Shown: in pieces, positions 33,422 to 45,299 of the stretch
Position numbering within the stretch: position 1 is the first letter of the stretch
Layout of the letters: each line of letters opens with the position of its first letter
DNA from: Portulaca oleracea
Lineage: Eukaryota > Streptophyta > Magnoliopsida > Caryophyllales > Portulacaceae
Reading direction: 5' to 3'
DNA: 64,000 nucleotides
Assembly (NCBI GenBank): GCA_029582165.1
Contig: CM055888.1
Span: 35,326,908-35,390,907 of the forward strand
Notes under the pieces: generated by a model
Database searches by the model: none
What the model was told of the DNA's origin: nothing
The model's input: the letters and a program-made list of their open reading frames with translations, nothing else
Translations under genes and position numbers: made by a program

Positions 33422-35003
33422 TGTTTAGACCCAATTTTGTGTCTAAATACCGCCTAAATCCTTAGGCTTTTGACTTGTTTCGTAGTTTAATTCAATAGCT
33501 TTTAATGCGTTTTTGGTAATTTTGTAGATTTCGGAGTTTTTATGCAAAACGTGGTAAAAAGGGCCATTTTGCAACTATTTTGGGAATCCCGAGATATCCC
33601 GAATCTTGGTCGAGTCAAAGGCGAAGGAATGCGGAAAGGCCGGACATGTCAAGACGCTCAAAAGACCTTTTGAAACCGAGCTGGACTATGGCCACGGTCA
33701 TGATGACCGCAGCCACGGTGCAGTCAAGTCAGGAGCAGAAGAAGTTGAAGCCGAGATAGACCGTGGCCACGGTCATGATGACCCCAGCCACGGTGGGTTC
33801 AAGACTTGTCCAAGGAAAGAAGAGGCTAGGCCGAGCAAGACCGTACCGTGGCCACGACGGTGCGAAGAGAAGCAAATTCTACAGTTCGCTACGCAAGACC
33901 GTAGCCACGGTCCCATAGACCTTACCCATGGTCTCCTAGACCGTACCCACGGTCTCCTTATATTCTACGCGATGTTTTCGGCTGTGCGCTGCGTTTTGCC
34001 AACAAATCTCCAATTGTATATATACTCCTTGTGGATGATATCTAAGGGTACATCTAGGGATAGACTTGGACAATTTTTCCAGCTTGTAATTAGGGATTTT
34101 AGAGAGAGATTAGAGGGAGATTAGAGAGAGGTTTATTCTAGGGTTTGTGGTTATGGAAGATTTGGGTATTCAAGCAATTGAAAGATTGTTGGATCATCTT
34201 TTTATTGCTTTCCTTTGTTCATCTACAGCATTTTGACAAGTATTCTTTTCCCTTAACTCTTTTATTAATTACTTTGCTAATTACTTTGCTTGTTCTTGAT
34301 TTCTTTACTTGCTATTTCATTGTTCTTGCTTTTTTATGGTTATTTGATGCTAGAAATCATGTTTAGGTTTGGTTTGGATGTTGTTAGCTTAGTTTTTATC
34401 ACGATTAGTGGCTAGAAACCCTATGGGTTAGGGGGTAGTTAAGGGTGTAAATGGGTGATTAGGTTTGGGTTAGCAATATTAGTGAGTAATTAGTTGAGAA
34501 ATCAATTTCCCACTCCTATCCTTCCCTCAAGTAGGATGTATTTGGGTTCGAAAACTCCTGAATATATCCAACACTTGTGTTGGAAGGTGGGAATTGGGAT
34601 AGTTAGTATTCTATTCACGAAAGCGAATAAACTAGGAAATTCCATTTCATTAACCCTCCGGGTCTGTCGATGGACTTTGGGGAAGTTAACCCGGACTATC
34701 CTCAGAAGAGGAAGCTCGGTGGGTATCTTCTAACGGAATTGCCACTTGATTCTCCTCCTTGTTATTCCCTTGTTGCAAAACCCATTTCCTCATCCCCGTT
34801 TACATCCCGAAAAAAAGCCTCCGAAGCCCATTTTCCATTCCTTTACCGACCTTAGTTTTATTTGTTGCTTCGTGACCGCCCCTCTCAAACCGCTATTCTT
34901 ACCTTAGCAATCTTGACCCAACCATTGACCTAGTTTTTATGACCAAGGCCGCTAGCTCCCTGAGAAAGAACAACAAAACCGAGGTCCACAAAACAGCTTT
35001 ACA
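33422..35003 (+). mobile_element. 3' LTR of element G (1582 bp)
   Basis: TGTTTAGACCC...GCTTTACA, without the MITE. Palindromes start at 33684, 33705, 33759, 33780, 33897, 33918 and 33939, again at 21-bp steps. One repeat unit near 33840 is shortened relative to the left LTR. Confidence 0.92.
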
Positions 35004-35005
35004 CA

Positions 35006-35023
35006 TCCCCGGCAACGGTTCCA
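35006..35023 (-). other. primer-binding site of F, hit by insertion of G
   Basis: The minus strand reads TGGAACCGTTGCCGGGGA next to F's 5' LTR. G's TSD (35004-35008) overlaps the end of this site. Confidence 0.8.
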
Positions 35024-35024
35024 T

Positions 35025-35500
35025 TGTTCGGTTGTAATTAATGTGGTTTTTAGTAGGGATTGTCGGTCCACGAGGATGGGTGTTAGGCTTGACGAGGAGA
35101 TCAGTTTGTGTTTGGGGTTTTTCAATGCGAAAAGCGGTAAATTATGTAAATAAAACAATAAACTAACCTAGACATGATAATAATCAAGAAAGCAATAAAT
35201 ATGAAAGCAATTAAAAAGCAAGAAATAGGAAAGCAATAAAACTACAACTAGTAATGAAATGGGGGAACAAGAGATTATACATTTGATGACCAAAATCTTC
35301 TAATCTTCAATCTACACTTGTAATTTCCCCCGAACAAACAAGAAATTATTGATTGGATTACCCAGGATCCCCAAATTCTCACTAGGAAGTAGAATTGGTA
35401 ACCCTTGACCCTCCTTCCCACTAAAATTAGATTTGTTATGAGATTAACCCTAGAAAACTTTGAAATCAAACATCAATGGAGATTAGAGAGAGAGAGAGGA

Positions 35501-35543
<43 letters not shown>

Positions 35544-36313
35544 TTGTAAAAATTTCAATGGAAACTTACTTGAATTGAGAAAGCTTGAGAAAGTTTGAAT
35601 ACAATTGCTAGAAATCAAAAGAAACTTGAAGAACAATGAAAGAGATTAGAGCAAACTTAAAGAAAGCAATTAAACCTAATCTAACCTAATTCTACTCTAA
35701 AACTACTTAGACTACTTGATTATAGTGTTGAATACATGTGGGTATTTATAGAAGAAGGAAAACAAAAGCCCAAACCCTAAATTAATTACACAGCACACGC
35801 TTTTTCATTTCCGCAGTCCCGACAGTCGCGGGCGTGACAACCTGCGTCGCAGGCGTGACCAGGTTCTGCCCCGTGCTGTCCGTCAGCTGTTCAGCGCTCG
35901 TCGCGGGCGCGATCGCCGTATGTCACGGGCGTGACACAATCGGTCGGCGCTACTCATTCCTGTCCGCAAGCCTCTTCTCCTTCCAGCAGAGCGTCGCGGG
36001 CGTGACCTCTGGCTGTTTCTGCTGCCTGGCTTGCTGTTTTGGCGCGACATATCTCTGTCTCTTTGCCCTATTTGTTTTCTATGCTAAAAATGGAAATAGA
36101 GTTCCCGGGTTGTTCTCGGCTCGGGTTATATCGGGTCAGCTCGGGAAATCGCTCGGGATTCCTTAAAAAGCAACAATTAAGCCCTAATTCCTTCTAACTC
36201 CATATTTTCCTACAAAACACGAAACCATCATATCTAATATATATACAAGGGACAAAAATAAGCAAAAACACCTTATAAAAGATATAAAATTCGACTTGGA
36301 ACGAGACCGAACA
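35025..36313 (-). mobile_element. 5' LTR of element F (right copy)
   Basis: 1289 bp. The minus-strand TATA box is at 35742-35751, the palindrome cluster at 35825-36006 and a (GA)n tract at 35485-35540. Confidence 0.9.
35825..36006 (-). promoter_or_regulatory. GTCACGGGCGTGAC-type motif cluster, F right LTR
   Basis: Copies start at 35825, 35846, 35900, 35922 and 35993: two pairs 21 and 22 bp apart plus a single. The copy at 35922-35935 is GTCACG-GG-CGTGAC. The nearest copy lies 73 bp from the TATA box. Confidence 0.7.
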
Positions 36314-36318
36314 ATTCT

Positions 36319-38196
36319 ATCTATCACCGTCATTAACCCTCCATCTTCCTTCCGTCAGACTTGGACATTATTCCATAACCATGTTTCAACCCTTTCTTAA
36401 GAGATGATGTCTATCCCATTTGACCATCTCTTCTCCCCTTCAAGACATGATCATTCTTGAGTGTCTCCACATCCCATTCATTAATAAACCATCGTCCACC
36501 GTCTCCTTCCCCAAACATCTTCCAACCCCCTTTTTAGCCTTTTCCTCCCATCTCACCCTTTGAGGACTTTTCAGCTCAGTCATTAGCACAATTATGAGGC
36601 TCTATTCTTAATGCTAACTCATTACCACACCTAAGTGTGGCTTACTTCTTAGCAAGAGCAAAAGTCGTCCACATCAGATCAGCGGCTAACTGGCAACCAC
36701 ATGATCATGAACAGACTCAGAAACAAGCTACTCTAAACTAAGGCGCTCGCACTACCTTTGTGACATCAGTCAAGACAGTTTATCGGAGAAAGCTTCTAAG
36801 AGGGACACCTACTCCCTATCCTACAAGGTCTCACATCTTCATTCTCATAGACGTCCTAATAGTGGTCTCAAAAAAAAAGAGAGAAAAGAAAGAAAAAAGA
36901 AAGGAAAAAAAAGGGGCTAACTTGAAAACCCTTTGGGCAAGTTAGGCAAAAGGAAAGTTTGAGACTCACTACAAAGGACTATGCCTTCTCCTATTCTATG
37001 GTCCCTATGCATCATCTCGTCAATCCATATCGAAACTGGGGGCTTGTAAATCTCCAAGGTGCTCTCTAAAGCAGGACAATTTCATCAAGAGTCTACGCAA
37101 AACCGGGTACTTGTCATACATCAGCATACATTGGCAAGCAATCAAGGTCATCTACATACGCATCCTTCAGGCCTGTTGCCTCCATCATTGTTCCCTGTCC
37201 CGTGGATCGAAACATTACTCATCCTAGATTTTCCTAAAATTCCCCACGAGTGGCCTTGATCCTTAGAAAGAATTGTCTTAGGGAGTCATGGGTTTAGGAA
37301 AGCATTGTCTTAAGAAAGCATCGTCTTAGAAAATCTTTGTCTAAATATAGAGTCGGGGGGTTGCCTGCATGTAGAGTTGCATGTATAGGAGCATAAAGCA
37401 TCATGCGTCTATCCTGTCTAAGCATAATAGGTTTCATTCCATCCATATGCCATGACAGAGTCTCATAGAGTCAGTTTGTCTTGCATAGAGTCAGTTTGTC
37501 TTGCATAGAATCGGTCTGTCATACATAAAGTCAATAGTCATGCATTCCATAGGTTTGCATTATATCCATAAGTCGCGCCAAAGTCACATAGAGTCGATTT
37601 GTCTAGCATTGAGTAGTTCGGTCATGCATTGAGTCAGTTTGTTCTGCATAAAGTCGATAGGCGTGCATAAATGCATGAGTGCATGAATGCTTGTGTAAAA
37701 AACAGAACAAAATTGCATTCTTTTTGCAAGAGTTTAGTAGTCTAGTTGCATGCATACCCGCATATCTGAAAATAAGAAGCAAAGAAGTGTCACATCGTTG
37801 CTCCAGAACGCAACACTGGGGACTGTTTAGGCCCATATGTTATCTCAATCAGACCGGACGACATGGTTTCAGGTCATTGAGAGCAAGATTAGAGCAGTCT
37901 CTAATCCAACTCTTGCTGGATAAGTTAGCATTCAATCAAGTCATGCATCATCAGCTAAACACAAATGGCGCATGTCCGACACGAAAGACAGAATCTTCAC
38001 TTGACTAATACAGATCAACGACCGGAAAAATTCAAGAATCCATTCCCCATAATGAAATTTTTGCACCTATGCACTTGAAGCAAAATTTAAGGAAAATAAG
38101 GGCCATCGGCAGAGTTTCGGTGAAGTTCCTCAGCATCAAAATGCCATTATCCAGAGCCGCCGGCAGAGCTCGGCGCAATCGCAACAATAAGAGTCA
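36319..38196 (+). other. non-coding internal region of C, 3' part
   Basis: No credible ORF. It holds the fifth stem-loop (36917-36924/36938-36945) and a short stretch of 20-bp repeats around 37470-37530. Homologous to 49260-51350 of D. Confidence 0.65.
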
Positions 38197-38197
38197 T

Positions 38198-38500
38198 TGA
38201 CATCGGGAAAATCTGATTCACCTCGGGAAAAGTCTTTGGGCATCTTCAACGTCGGGAAAATCCGATCCGCCTCGGGAAAGTCTGTTGATCATCAACATCG
38301 GGAAAATCCGATTCACCTCGGGAAAATCCGTTGGGCACCACCATCAACATCGGGAAAATCCGATTCGCCTCGGGATAATCCGTTGGGCATCAACATTGGG
38401 AAAATCTGATCCGCCTCGGGAAAATCCGTTGGGCGCCATCAACTACTTCGGGAAAATCCGATCTGCCTCGGGAAAATCCATTCGGCATCGTCATCAATCT
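38198..38500 (+). repeat. 46-52-bp tandem repeats (CGGGAAAATCCGAT...) in C
   Basis: About six units alternating CATCGGGAAAATCCGAT and CCTCGGGAAAATCCGTTGG. A shorter array is at 51360-51560 in D. Confidence 0.8.
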
Positions 38501-38689
38501 GCCAGACAGGTAATTCTCTATATCTCTAACCATTGTTCAAAATGATCTGACATTCTGCTTCGGATTCTATGCAGGGAGTCATCACAAACACCAGGTCACT
38601 GCTAAAAGGCGCCATCATCCTCCAGCTGTCGTTAAAAGAGCACTGACTCGGTCGCGACAAAAAAGTGCGCCCACAGCACCAACATCTTC

Positions 38690-38960
38690 AGTCGTACAAC
38701 GGTTGCCACCTAAAGGCCTCCGACGACATCATCGTCATCAGCATCAGTCGTCTAACGGTCGCCGCCTAAATGCTACCGACGAATCATCGTCATCAACATC
38801 TTCAGTCGTCCAACGGTTGCCACCTAAAGGCCTCCAACGACATCATCGACATCATCGATATCACCAGCAACAGTCGTCCAACGGATGCCACCTAAAGGTT
38901 TCCGACGACATCATCAGACATCTTCAGTCATCAAACGCTTGCCACCTAAAGGCCTCCCAC
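38690..38960 (+). repeat. 50-bp-type tandem array in the 3' region of C
   Basis: About five irregular copies of the CAACGGTTGCCACCTAAAGG unit also seen in B and D. Confidence 0.75.
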
Positions 38961-39087
38961 GGCGGCGCCGACATCATCCGCTTTCCGATTTCCACAGAGC
39001 ACCGACAACATCCATCCACTGGTCAATCAGCATCTAAGGCTACTTTGACCTTCGTCCTATTCGGACTCGATCAAAGTGGGGGCTCTC

Positions 39088-39629
39088 TATAGACACCGGA
39101 TTTTATACCGGGACAAGTGTAAAAATCAATCATAATAAGAAAATAGGCTAGCATGAAAGAAAATCCAATGAGCCTCCATCAATCAAAAGCTATCGGGCCA
39201 ACCCACCACAAAAAACCTTCATTTTCCACCCTTTCCACATACATATGCCCACCATTTCGAATCCAATTTTTTTCACAAGTCTCTTTGGCCCTATTTCTTT
39301 TGACGAGAGTAAAGTACACATCATAAGCTTTCCAACGCCTTTTGAATTACCTCAATCGGAGTCTGGATGAAAGAGTTATGGCCGCTTGAAGTTGCACTTA
39401 GCCAGTTTCAAAACCCATGCGGGTTTTATTGATTCTAGGCCCAGAAATCTGGCCCAGTAAGCAAATCAGGCCCAGAAGGTGCCTCCGACCCGGGAAAGAC
39501 ATCAAAACCTGCCTAGGTTTTAAACCAAGCAGTGACGCGTCGTCGTTTTAGCCAGGTCAGCGATCCGTGCCATGCAACTCTAAAACCCGCCTAGGTTTTA
39601 ATATTCTGGCGTCAAATTTGATTCTCATG
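39088..39629 (+). mobile_element. 3' LTR of element C, first part
   Basis: Begins TATAGACACCGG: the first TG has become TA. Palindromes at 39410, 39504 and 39582. It is interrupted at 39629 by D and continues at 54424. Confidence 0.88.
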
Positions 39630-39948
39630 TGTAGACACCAAATTTGTACCGGGACAAGTGTACAAATCAGGAGCTACAAGAAAAGAGGCTAGAAGGAAAG
39701 CCAAGCCACTGGGCCTCCATCAATCAAAAGCTATCGGGCCAACCCACCACAAAAACCTTCATTTTCCACCATTTCCACATACATATGCCCACCATTTCGA
39801 ATCCCATTTTTTCCACAAGCCTCGTTGGCCCTATTTCTTTTTTTTGAGAGTAAAGTACACATCATAAGCTTTCCAACGCATATTGAATTGCCTCAATGGA
39901 GTCCGGATGAAAGAGTTATGGCCGTTTGAAGTTGCACTTAGCCAGTTT

Positions 39949-40294
39949 AAAACCCACGCGGGTTTTACTAATCCCAGGCCCAAAAATTCCGCCCAATAAG
40001 CAAATCCGGCCCAAAAGACTGCCAAAACCCGCGCGAGTTTTAGATGTTAGAAGAGGCTCAGATTAAAAGCGGCCCAGGAGAATTTCCGGCCTATGCGACT
40101 ATAAAACCCGCACGGATTTTCTCTTGCCCAAGGCGCGTCGTTTTGATCAGTCCACGTCAGCGATCCGTGTAAAGTCTTCAAAACCCGCGCGGGTTTTCTC
40201 TTCCAAAATATGCCGTCAATATCTTGATCATTCCCCTGATTTTAGCCCATGTGCATTTACTTCTGCCTTGACCTTCGAAACCCGCGTGGGTTTT
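39949..40294 (+). promoter_or_regulatory. palindrome cluster in U3 of D 5' LTR
   Basis: Copies start at 39949, 40024, 40103, 40180 and about 40278 (spacings 75, 79, 77 and 98). The copy at 40180 is the perfect 18-bp palindrome. The last ends 67 bp before the TATA box. Confidence 0.75.
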
Positions 40295-41126
40295 ACGATT
40301 GCATAGCATGATCATGGGGATGTGTCCCCATGATTTTCCCTCCAAACCTCACCTCATTCACCTATAAATACCCCCTTCGTTCTATTCGTTCTTCATCAAC
40401 AACTCTCATAAAGAACCACCATTATACTCAAATTCTCGTCAACTATCATCATCATACTATCAAAACTCTCTCAAAATCCTCCCCCACCTATGTCCAAACT
40501 CTCTTAAACCCAGTTCTCTAATCACTCCTACACCATTATTATCCATCCATTTCATCCATAAACCAAGTCCTATCCTACAATACTCAAGTCTCCATTTCAT
40601 ACAAGCGCCTCTCCAAGGGTCCATCAAGAGAAGTCCGATCTATTCAACGCCATACCAATACTTTAAGTGAGGTTTGAGCATCTTTCATTTAAATCATGTA
40701 ATTATATTTTTTTATCGCTTAACATGTACATTATTATGTAAAACATTTCTTCTACATTTGCATGATTCGGAATATAATTTCGTGAAATTAATTAAACTTC
40801 TCCCCGCTCTATTTCATTTTAATGTCGGTTTTAGTAGAGTCTGTTTTCTAACAGGCGAGTTCGAGCGTTCTTATAATTCTCGAATTCGTAACCTTACCCC
40901 CGAATCTAGAAATCGGGTTCGTAGAAATCGGGTTCGTGAAATTATTCTTTTATGGTTTGTCGATTTCCTTGAATCGGCTGGCGACTCTTTATCACCTTTT
41001 TTTTTACAAATCCTTTTGATTATTTTAAATAAACAATATTGCACAAAAATAATTATAAATGATTTAATACCACTTTTTCTTATTAATCTAAGGCCACCCG
41101 AGAGAAAATGTGTGAGAAGATTAATA

Positions 41127-41222
41127 AAACCCTCACGGGTTTTATTAATTTTCACCCACTTTTCTTTGGGTCAAAGATGCACAGGGCCCAGCCCATGGCA
41201 CCACAAAACCCACGCGGGTTTT
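41127..41222 (+). promoter_or_regulatory. palindrome pair near the 3' end of D 5' LTR
   Basis: Copies at 41127 and 41205, 78 bp apart. Confidence 0.6.
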
Positions 41223-41312
41223 AGGGTCCCATGACGGTCCCTTTGCTTCTTCTTGGGCCCGGATGAAATAGTGGGTCGGTATTAAAATTATTAATAAATT
41301 ATAATATAAAAG

Positions 41313-44300
41313 TGTAACGCCCTCGAAATTCAATTCTAAACTTAACGGTCAAAGTCAAATGTTGACTAACATTAACAGCGAAAGTCTCATTTTTTTTTCC
41401 TTTTTAATTGGGCGTTACTGCCGTATCCCCGAAGGAATATAAGGCAAGAAAGGAAAAACTAACAACTAATGATTAATTAGTTCAATTTAATAAACAAAAG
41501 AACTGTCAAATTCTAGGATAACATAAACGAACACTAACTTCAAATCTAAAACATAAACTAAACTTTATTCATAGAACTCCTCACTTCACAATCTATCATC
41601 CTCACTTCTAGTTCCCGTTCCCATCACAGAACTCTTCACCTTAAAACAAAGCATTTAAAAACATGAGGAGGACTCAATAATGTCTACCCCTAACCGTTAA
41701 AACAATTTAAAATCCATTTCAATTCATTTTTGGGGGAGAAATGAACCAGTCAAACCTTTTCAAAAACAACTTTCTTTCCCGACCAACCAAATCATCTTTC
41801 AGAATTATTAAGCGGGCGGACCTTGCTTATTTGGCCCTCGAAGTCCAATGACTTCGCTATAATCATATCTCAATCACAATCTCAATCTCAGTCTCATTCG
41901 AATCAATCACAATATCAAACATACGGATGGCCATCCATTTCACACACGTGCATAATACTAACCCCGGGGAAGTAGCACCTATCAGGCATCCCTGATCTCT
42001 TGACAACCCCCCTCAAGGATACCACATCCTGGTCTTCGGGGGTGTTGCCCGAACCCGCATTTACGTCACGTTTGAATTATTAGTCCGGTTTAATATCACA
42101 CCATTCCAAACTCAATCAGTCCAATCCCAATTTCCAAAACCATTTTCAAATCCCACATAAAGAACTGTCCAAATTTTACCAACTCAAAAGAACGTAACCA
42201 ACATCCAAAATAGACAGCCAATTTCACCATAAATCCCTTTGGGATGCAAACCGCAAAATAACTTAAAAATCAACAAAACAAATAAAGTGCACCCCAGCGG
42301 GATTTAGGACATATACATTACCTGACAGTTCTTCTCCTTACTTCAGAACACACTTGAGCTCACTAGATCGAACGGTTTAGAACGCGCCTAAAAATAACGA
42401 AATTTCTAAAATTAAAATGCGTCGTACGGAGTTAACGAAATCTACTTTCCACCTAGCCCACCCCTAGGAACACTATAAGTTCCCATCATTCATAAATTAA
42501 CATTTTAAACATATCTTACATCATCAAACTATCACATATCACAACACTTCCATATGACAATCAATTGAATAATTCACACATAACAACACATTTATTCAAA
42601 AGAAAAATAACTGGACAGATTGCAACGTCTGGATAAAACGAATCATAACTTAACTTCCCGACATCCTATGGGTACGGTTTTGGACTTTCTGGAAACATCG
42701 GGATGTCTTCTAAAACTGTTGTGTTGATACCGAGACCTAAAACATACTCTAAGGTCCTCAAAAACAGCAAACTATACAACCTATCCAGTTCTGACCTAGG
42801 TGCGCTATTTGGGTCGTAACTCAGAATACACACCTCGAAATCCCGATCCGCAAAATTTCTATGAATGCTAACATCTTAAGGTATTTCCAGACCAAAAGGT
42901 AGGACTAAACATTAACTCTACGACCGATTTAGTACGACTTATGAAATCTGTCCAATCTGACCCGTTTTCATTTTGGGTTTGTCGATCCTAATTTCCAACC
43001 ACACTATCCCGAGGTTCCAATTTGAGATTCTAAACAGTCTACGAAAGGCAAAGACATTTCCCTTCACTCCCCTAACATAACCAAGGTCAAATTACACCTA
43101 AACTAACACAAATTCTTACATAAACAATTAAAAGTTTCAAAGTAAACACCTCCTTTAACACATAACGTTAAGACCGACATAAAACTTAAATTTTTCGACA
43201 TCGGAACTTTATATAAAACACACACACAGCGGGGATTCTAAACTTTCGTTCGAAACTACTTTGGAGTATATTTAAATCAAGAAAACGATTAAAACTAATA
43301 GAAAAAAATGTAAGGTATTATAATAATCAATAACAACACGATTTCCGCATCAACAATCGAAACTGTACTAACATAATATAATTTAATTTGCATAAGGAAC
43401 AAGGAAAATTTAGAAATACTCCGTTTAAAATCATAATATAATAATAACACTTATAAATCTCAAAATAAATAAAAGTTACCACATACAATAACTGATAAAT
43501 CACATATGTGAAAAAGACTACTAATTTAACTTCATAAAATTTTAAAAACTACTATACTCTAATTAACACACTAATTAAAGCATGATTAACACAAACAACT
43601 ATGACTAGGCAATTACTAATAATCAGATTATAAGAGAGAAGAATAATATTAATAGAAAAAAAAACAACAAAACGAATGAATGAGTGAAATATTAAATAAA
43701 ACAGTGAAAACATAAAAAGGTTTAGAAGAGTTTTAGGGTTTACGCAAACTGGAACCACAGGCGGTAGTCGGAGAGGTCGGCGGCAACAGCGAGAGCGGCA
43801 AACAGGGTGGTCGGAGTCGCGGTGGTGGTCGGCGTCGGGATAGAACAACGACGGCAACAGTGGCGTCGATAGCAACGGTAGTAGCAGCGGTGGTTCGTTT
43901 CTTCGCGTCTAGGCGGTGTGCGATGGTTTCCGGTCATGACGGGGTCACGCGACGGTCGTCTGGTGGTTGGAAGTCGACGGCGGCGGCCTGGGTGGCGGTT
44001 GGTGGCGCACAACGAGGGAGACACACGGGTGAGAGTGAGGGACGAGAGAGAGAAAGAGAGACACGGGGTGGTTGCGATGGTGCGACGGTGATGATGCCTG
44101 GGCGGTTTCCGGCGAGGCGAAGGTGGCGGTGATTATAGGCGGTGGTTGGTGGTGGCTGGGCGGTTACTCAGAGAGAGAGGAATGGGAGAGAGAGAGGGGG
44201 CACGTTGGGTTTAGGGTTTGGATAATAGTATTAGTTTTCTTAATTAGACAAATAATAATAATAATAATTAGTAATGTTAATAAAACTTGGGGAAAAAGCT

Positions 44301-44653
44301 TCCCAATAACCGACCACTAAAATAGTAAATGGGAATTTATGGTTTTTAAATTCTGAAAATAATATAATATATAATAATAATAATACTAATAATAATGAAA
44401 ATAATACTAAAGAAACACATAAATAACTAATTAAAACTAAAACATAATCATCAATAATTAACATGTAATTTACCAAAATACGCCCATTCCCATGCATACC
44501 CATGCACGTAGAAAAGACTATATTACCCTTGATAATCCATCGACGGTCCTACGAGCTCAAGTGTCAACAATTTAAACACAGAAATAATTAACGGACGTAA
44601 AATAATACTAACGACGTAACGGCGATTAAAATCTAATTTTCCGGGGTTTTACA
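41313..44653. mobile_element. putative 3.3-kb solo LTR E inside D 5' LTR
   Basis: Flanked by AAAAG (41308-41312 and 44654-44658). It starts TGTAACGCCC and ends CCGGGGTTTTACA, which are imperfect inverted repeats of each other. No PBS, PPT or paired LTR is found inside. The termini resemble those of chromovirus (Tekay/Del-like) LTRs read on the minus strand; that is inference. A GC-rich block lies at 43740-44170. Most of 41400-43700 is AT-rich non-coding DNA. Confidence 0.7.
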
Positions 44654-44817
44654 AAAAGAGTTTATAAAATCAATAAATTTTTATCACTCCGAAAAATGAA
44701 TTTCGAAAATAACAATATCCTTATTTAGGGATTAAGCAACCTTAGTCGGCTCCCGATCACTTAAGTAGCGCATCCGAAACAATTTCCTCGAACGGAAATT
44801 TTTCGGGTCCTACAGAT

Positions 44818-44836
44818 TGGCAACTCCACTGGGGGA
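44818..44836 (+). other. primer-binding site of D
   Basis: TGGCAACTCCACTGGGGGA, one G-to-A change from the C/I type. Confidence 0.75.
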
Positions 44837-45299
44837 CTTAAACTTAAAAAGAGGGTAAAACTTGAAAAAATCGAATTAATTTGAAATTGTAAAAGGGAGA
44901 AGTTGATTTATTTCGCGATTTTATAATTCTTTTTAGGCATCCTTTGCATACCGGGCCACTAATCGCGTCTTTTGACACGTTAACACAAAGGGCTTCCTAC
45001 TTGTGTGATTCCCTAGGTGATTCCCTCGAGAGCGGGCAGGCCACTACTTGTGTGATGCATCCTGCATCGCCAGGCATTTGGTCTCTCCTCTCCTCGCGTT
45101 ATACTCAAAGGGCTTCCTTGAAGTTTTTTGAGCAATACCTCACACTCCTTACCTAAGGGTATAGAGCACCGGGGTGAAAACGTGCGGTAGGCCATGTAAT
45201 CCAACCATAGAAATCCATGAACATAGAACCTTGGTGTAGGGTATCCCTTCATGTTGTATGTTATGTGCTATGTGTACCCCTTCCCCTTTTCTTCTATTA

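Larger units (their letters stand above)
27518..35003 (+). mobile_element. Athila-like Ty3/gypsy element G, gag-only
   Basis: Flanked by CATCC (27513-27517 and 35004-35008). LTRs are at 27518-29454 (enlarged by a MITE) and 33422-35003, both TGTTTAG...GCTTTACA. The Athila-type PBS is at 29460-29477. One long gag ORF is followed by about 1.8 kb of non-coding DNA with poly-G tracts; there is no pol. G was inserted inside the PBS of F. Confidence 0.92.
22479..36313 (-). mobile_element. Athila-like Ty3/gypsy element F, minus strand, gag-only
   Basis: Flanked by ATTCT (22474-22478 and 36314-36318). LTRs at 22479-23755 and 35025-36313 begin TGTTCGGTCTCG on the minus strand (right copy). The minus-strand PBS at 35006-35023 matches the Athila type. 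The gag region is at 27361-25558 minus; no pol is present. G is inserted at the PBS. D, which lacks F, shows the empty-site context near 49260. Confidence 0.88.
39630..44814 (+). mobile_element. 5' LTR of element D, split by E
   Basis: About 1840 bp without E, from TGTAGACACC to GGGTCCTACA. TATA box at 40362-40371. Confidence 0.9.

Noticed and set aside
33606..34124. 172-codon frame in G right LTR
   Set aside because: Same palindrome-driven artefact, extended by a local deletion near 33840.
38198..38500. Repeat-spacer appearance of the CGGGAAAATCC array
   Set aside because: The intervening bases are themselves repeated, so these are ordinary tandem repeats.
43740..44170. Arg-rich ORFs in E as real genes
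   Set aside because: They overlap on both strands, have no domains, and lie in a GC-rich non-coding block of an LTR.
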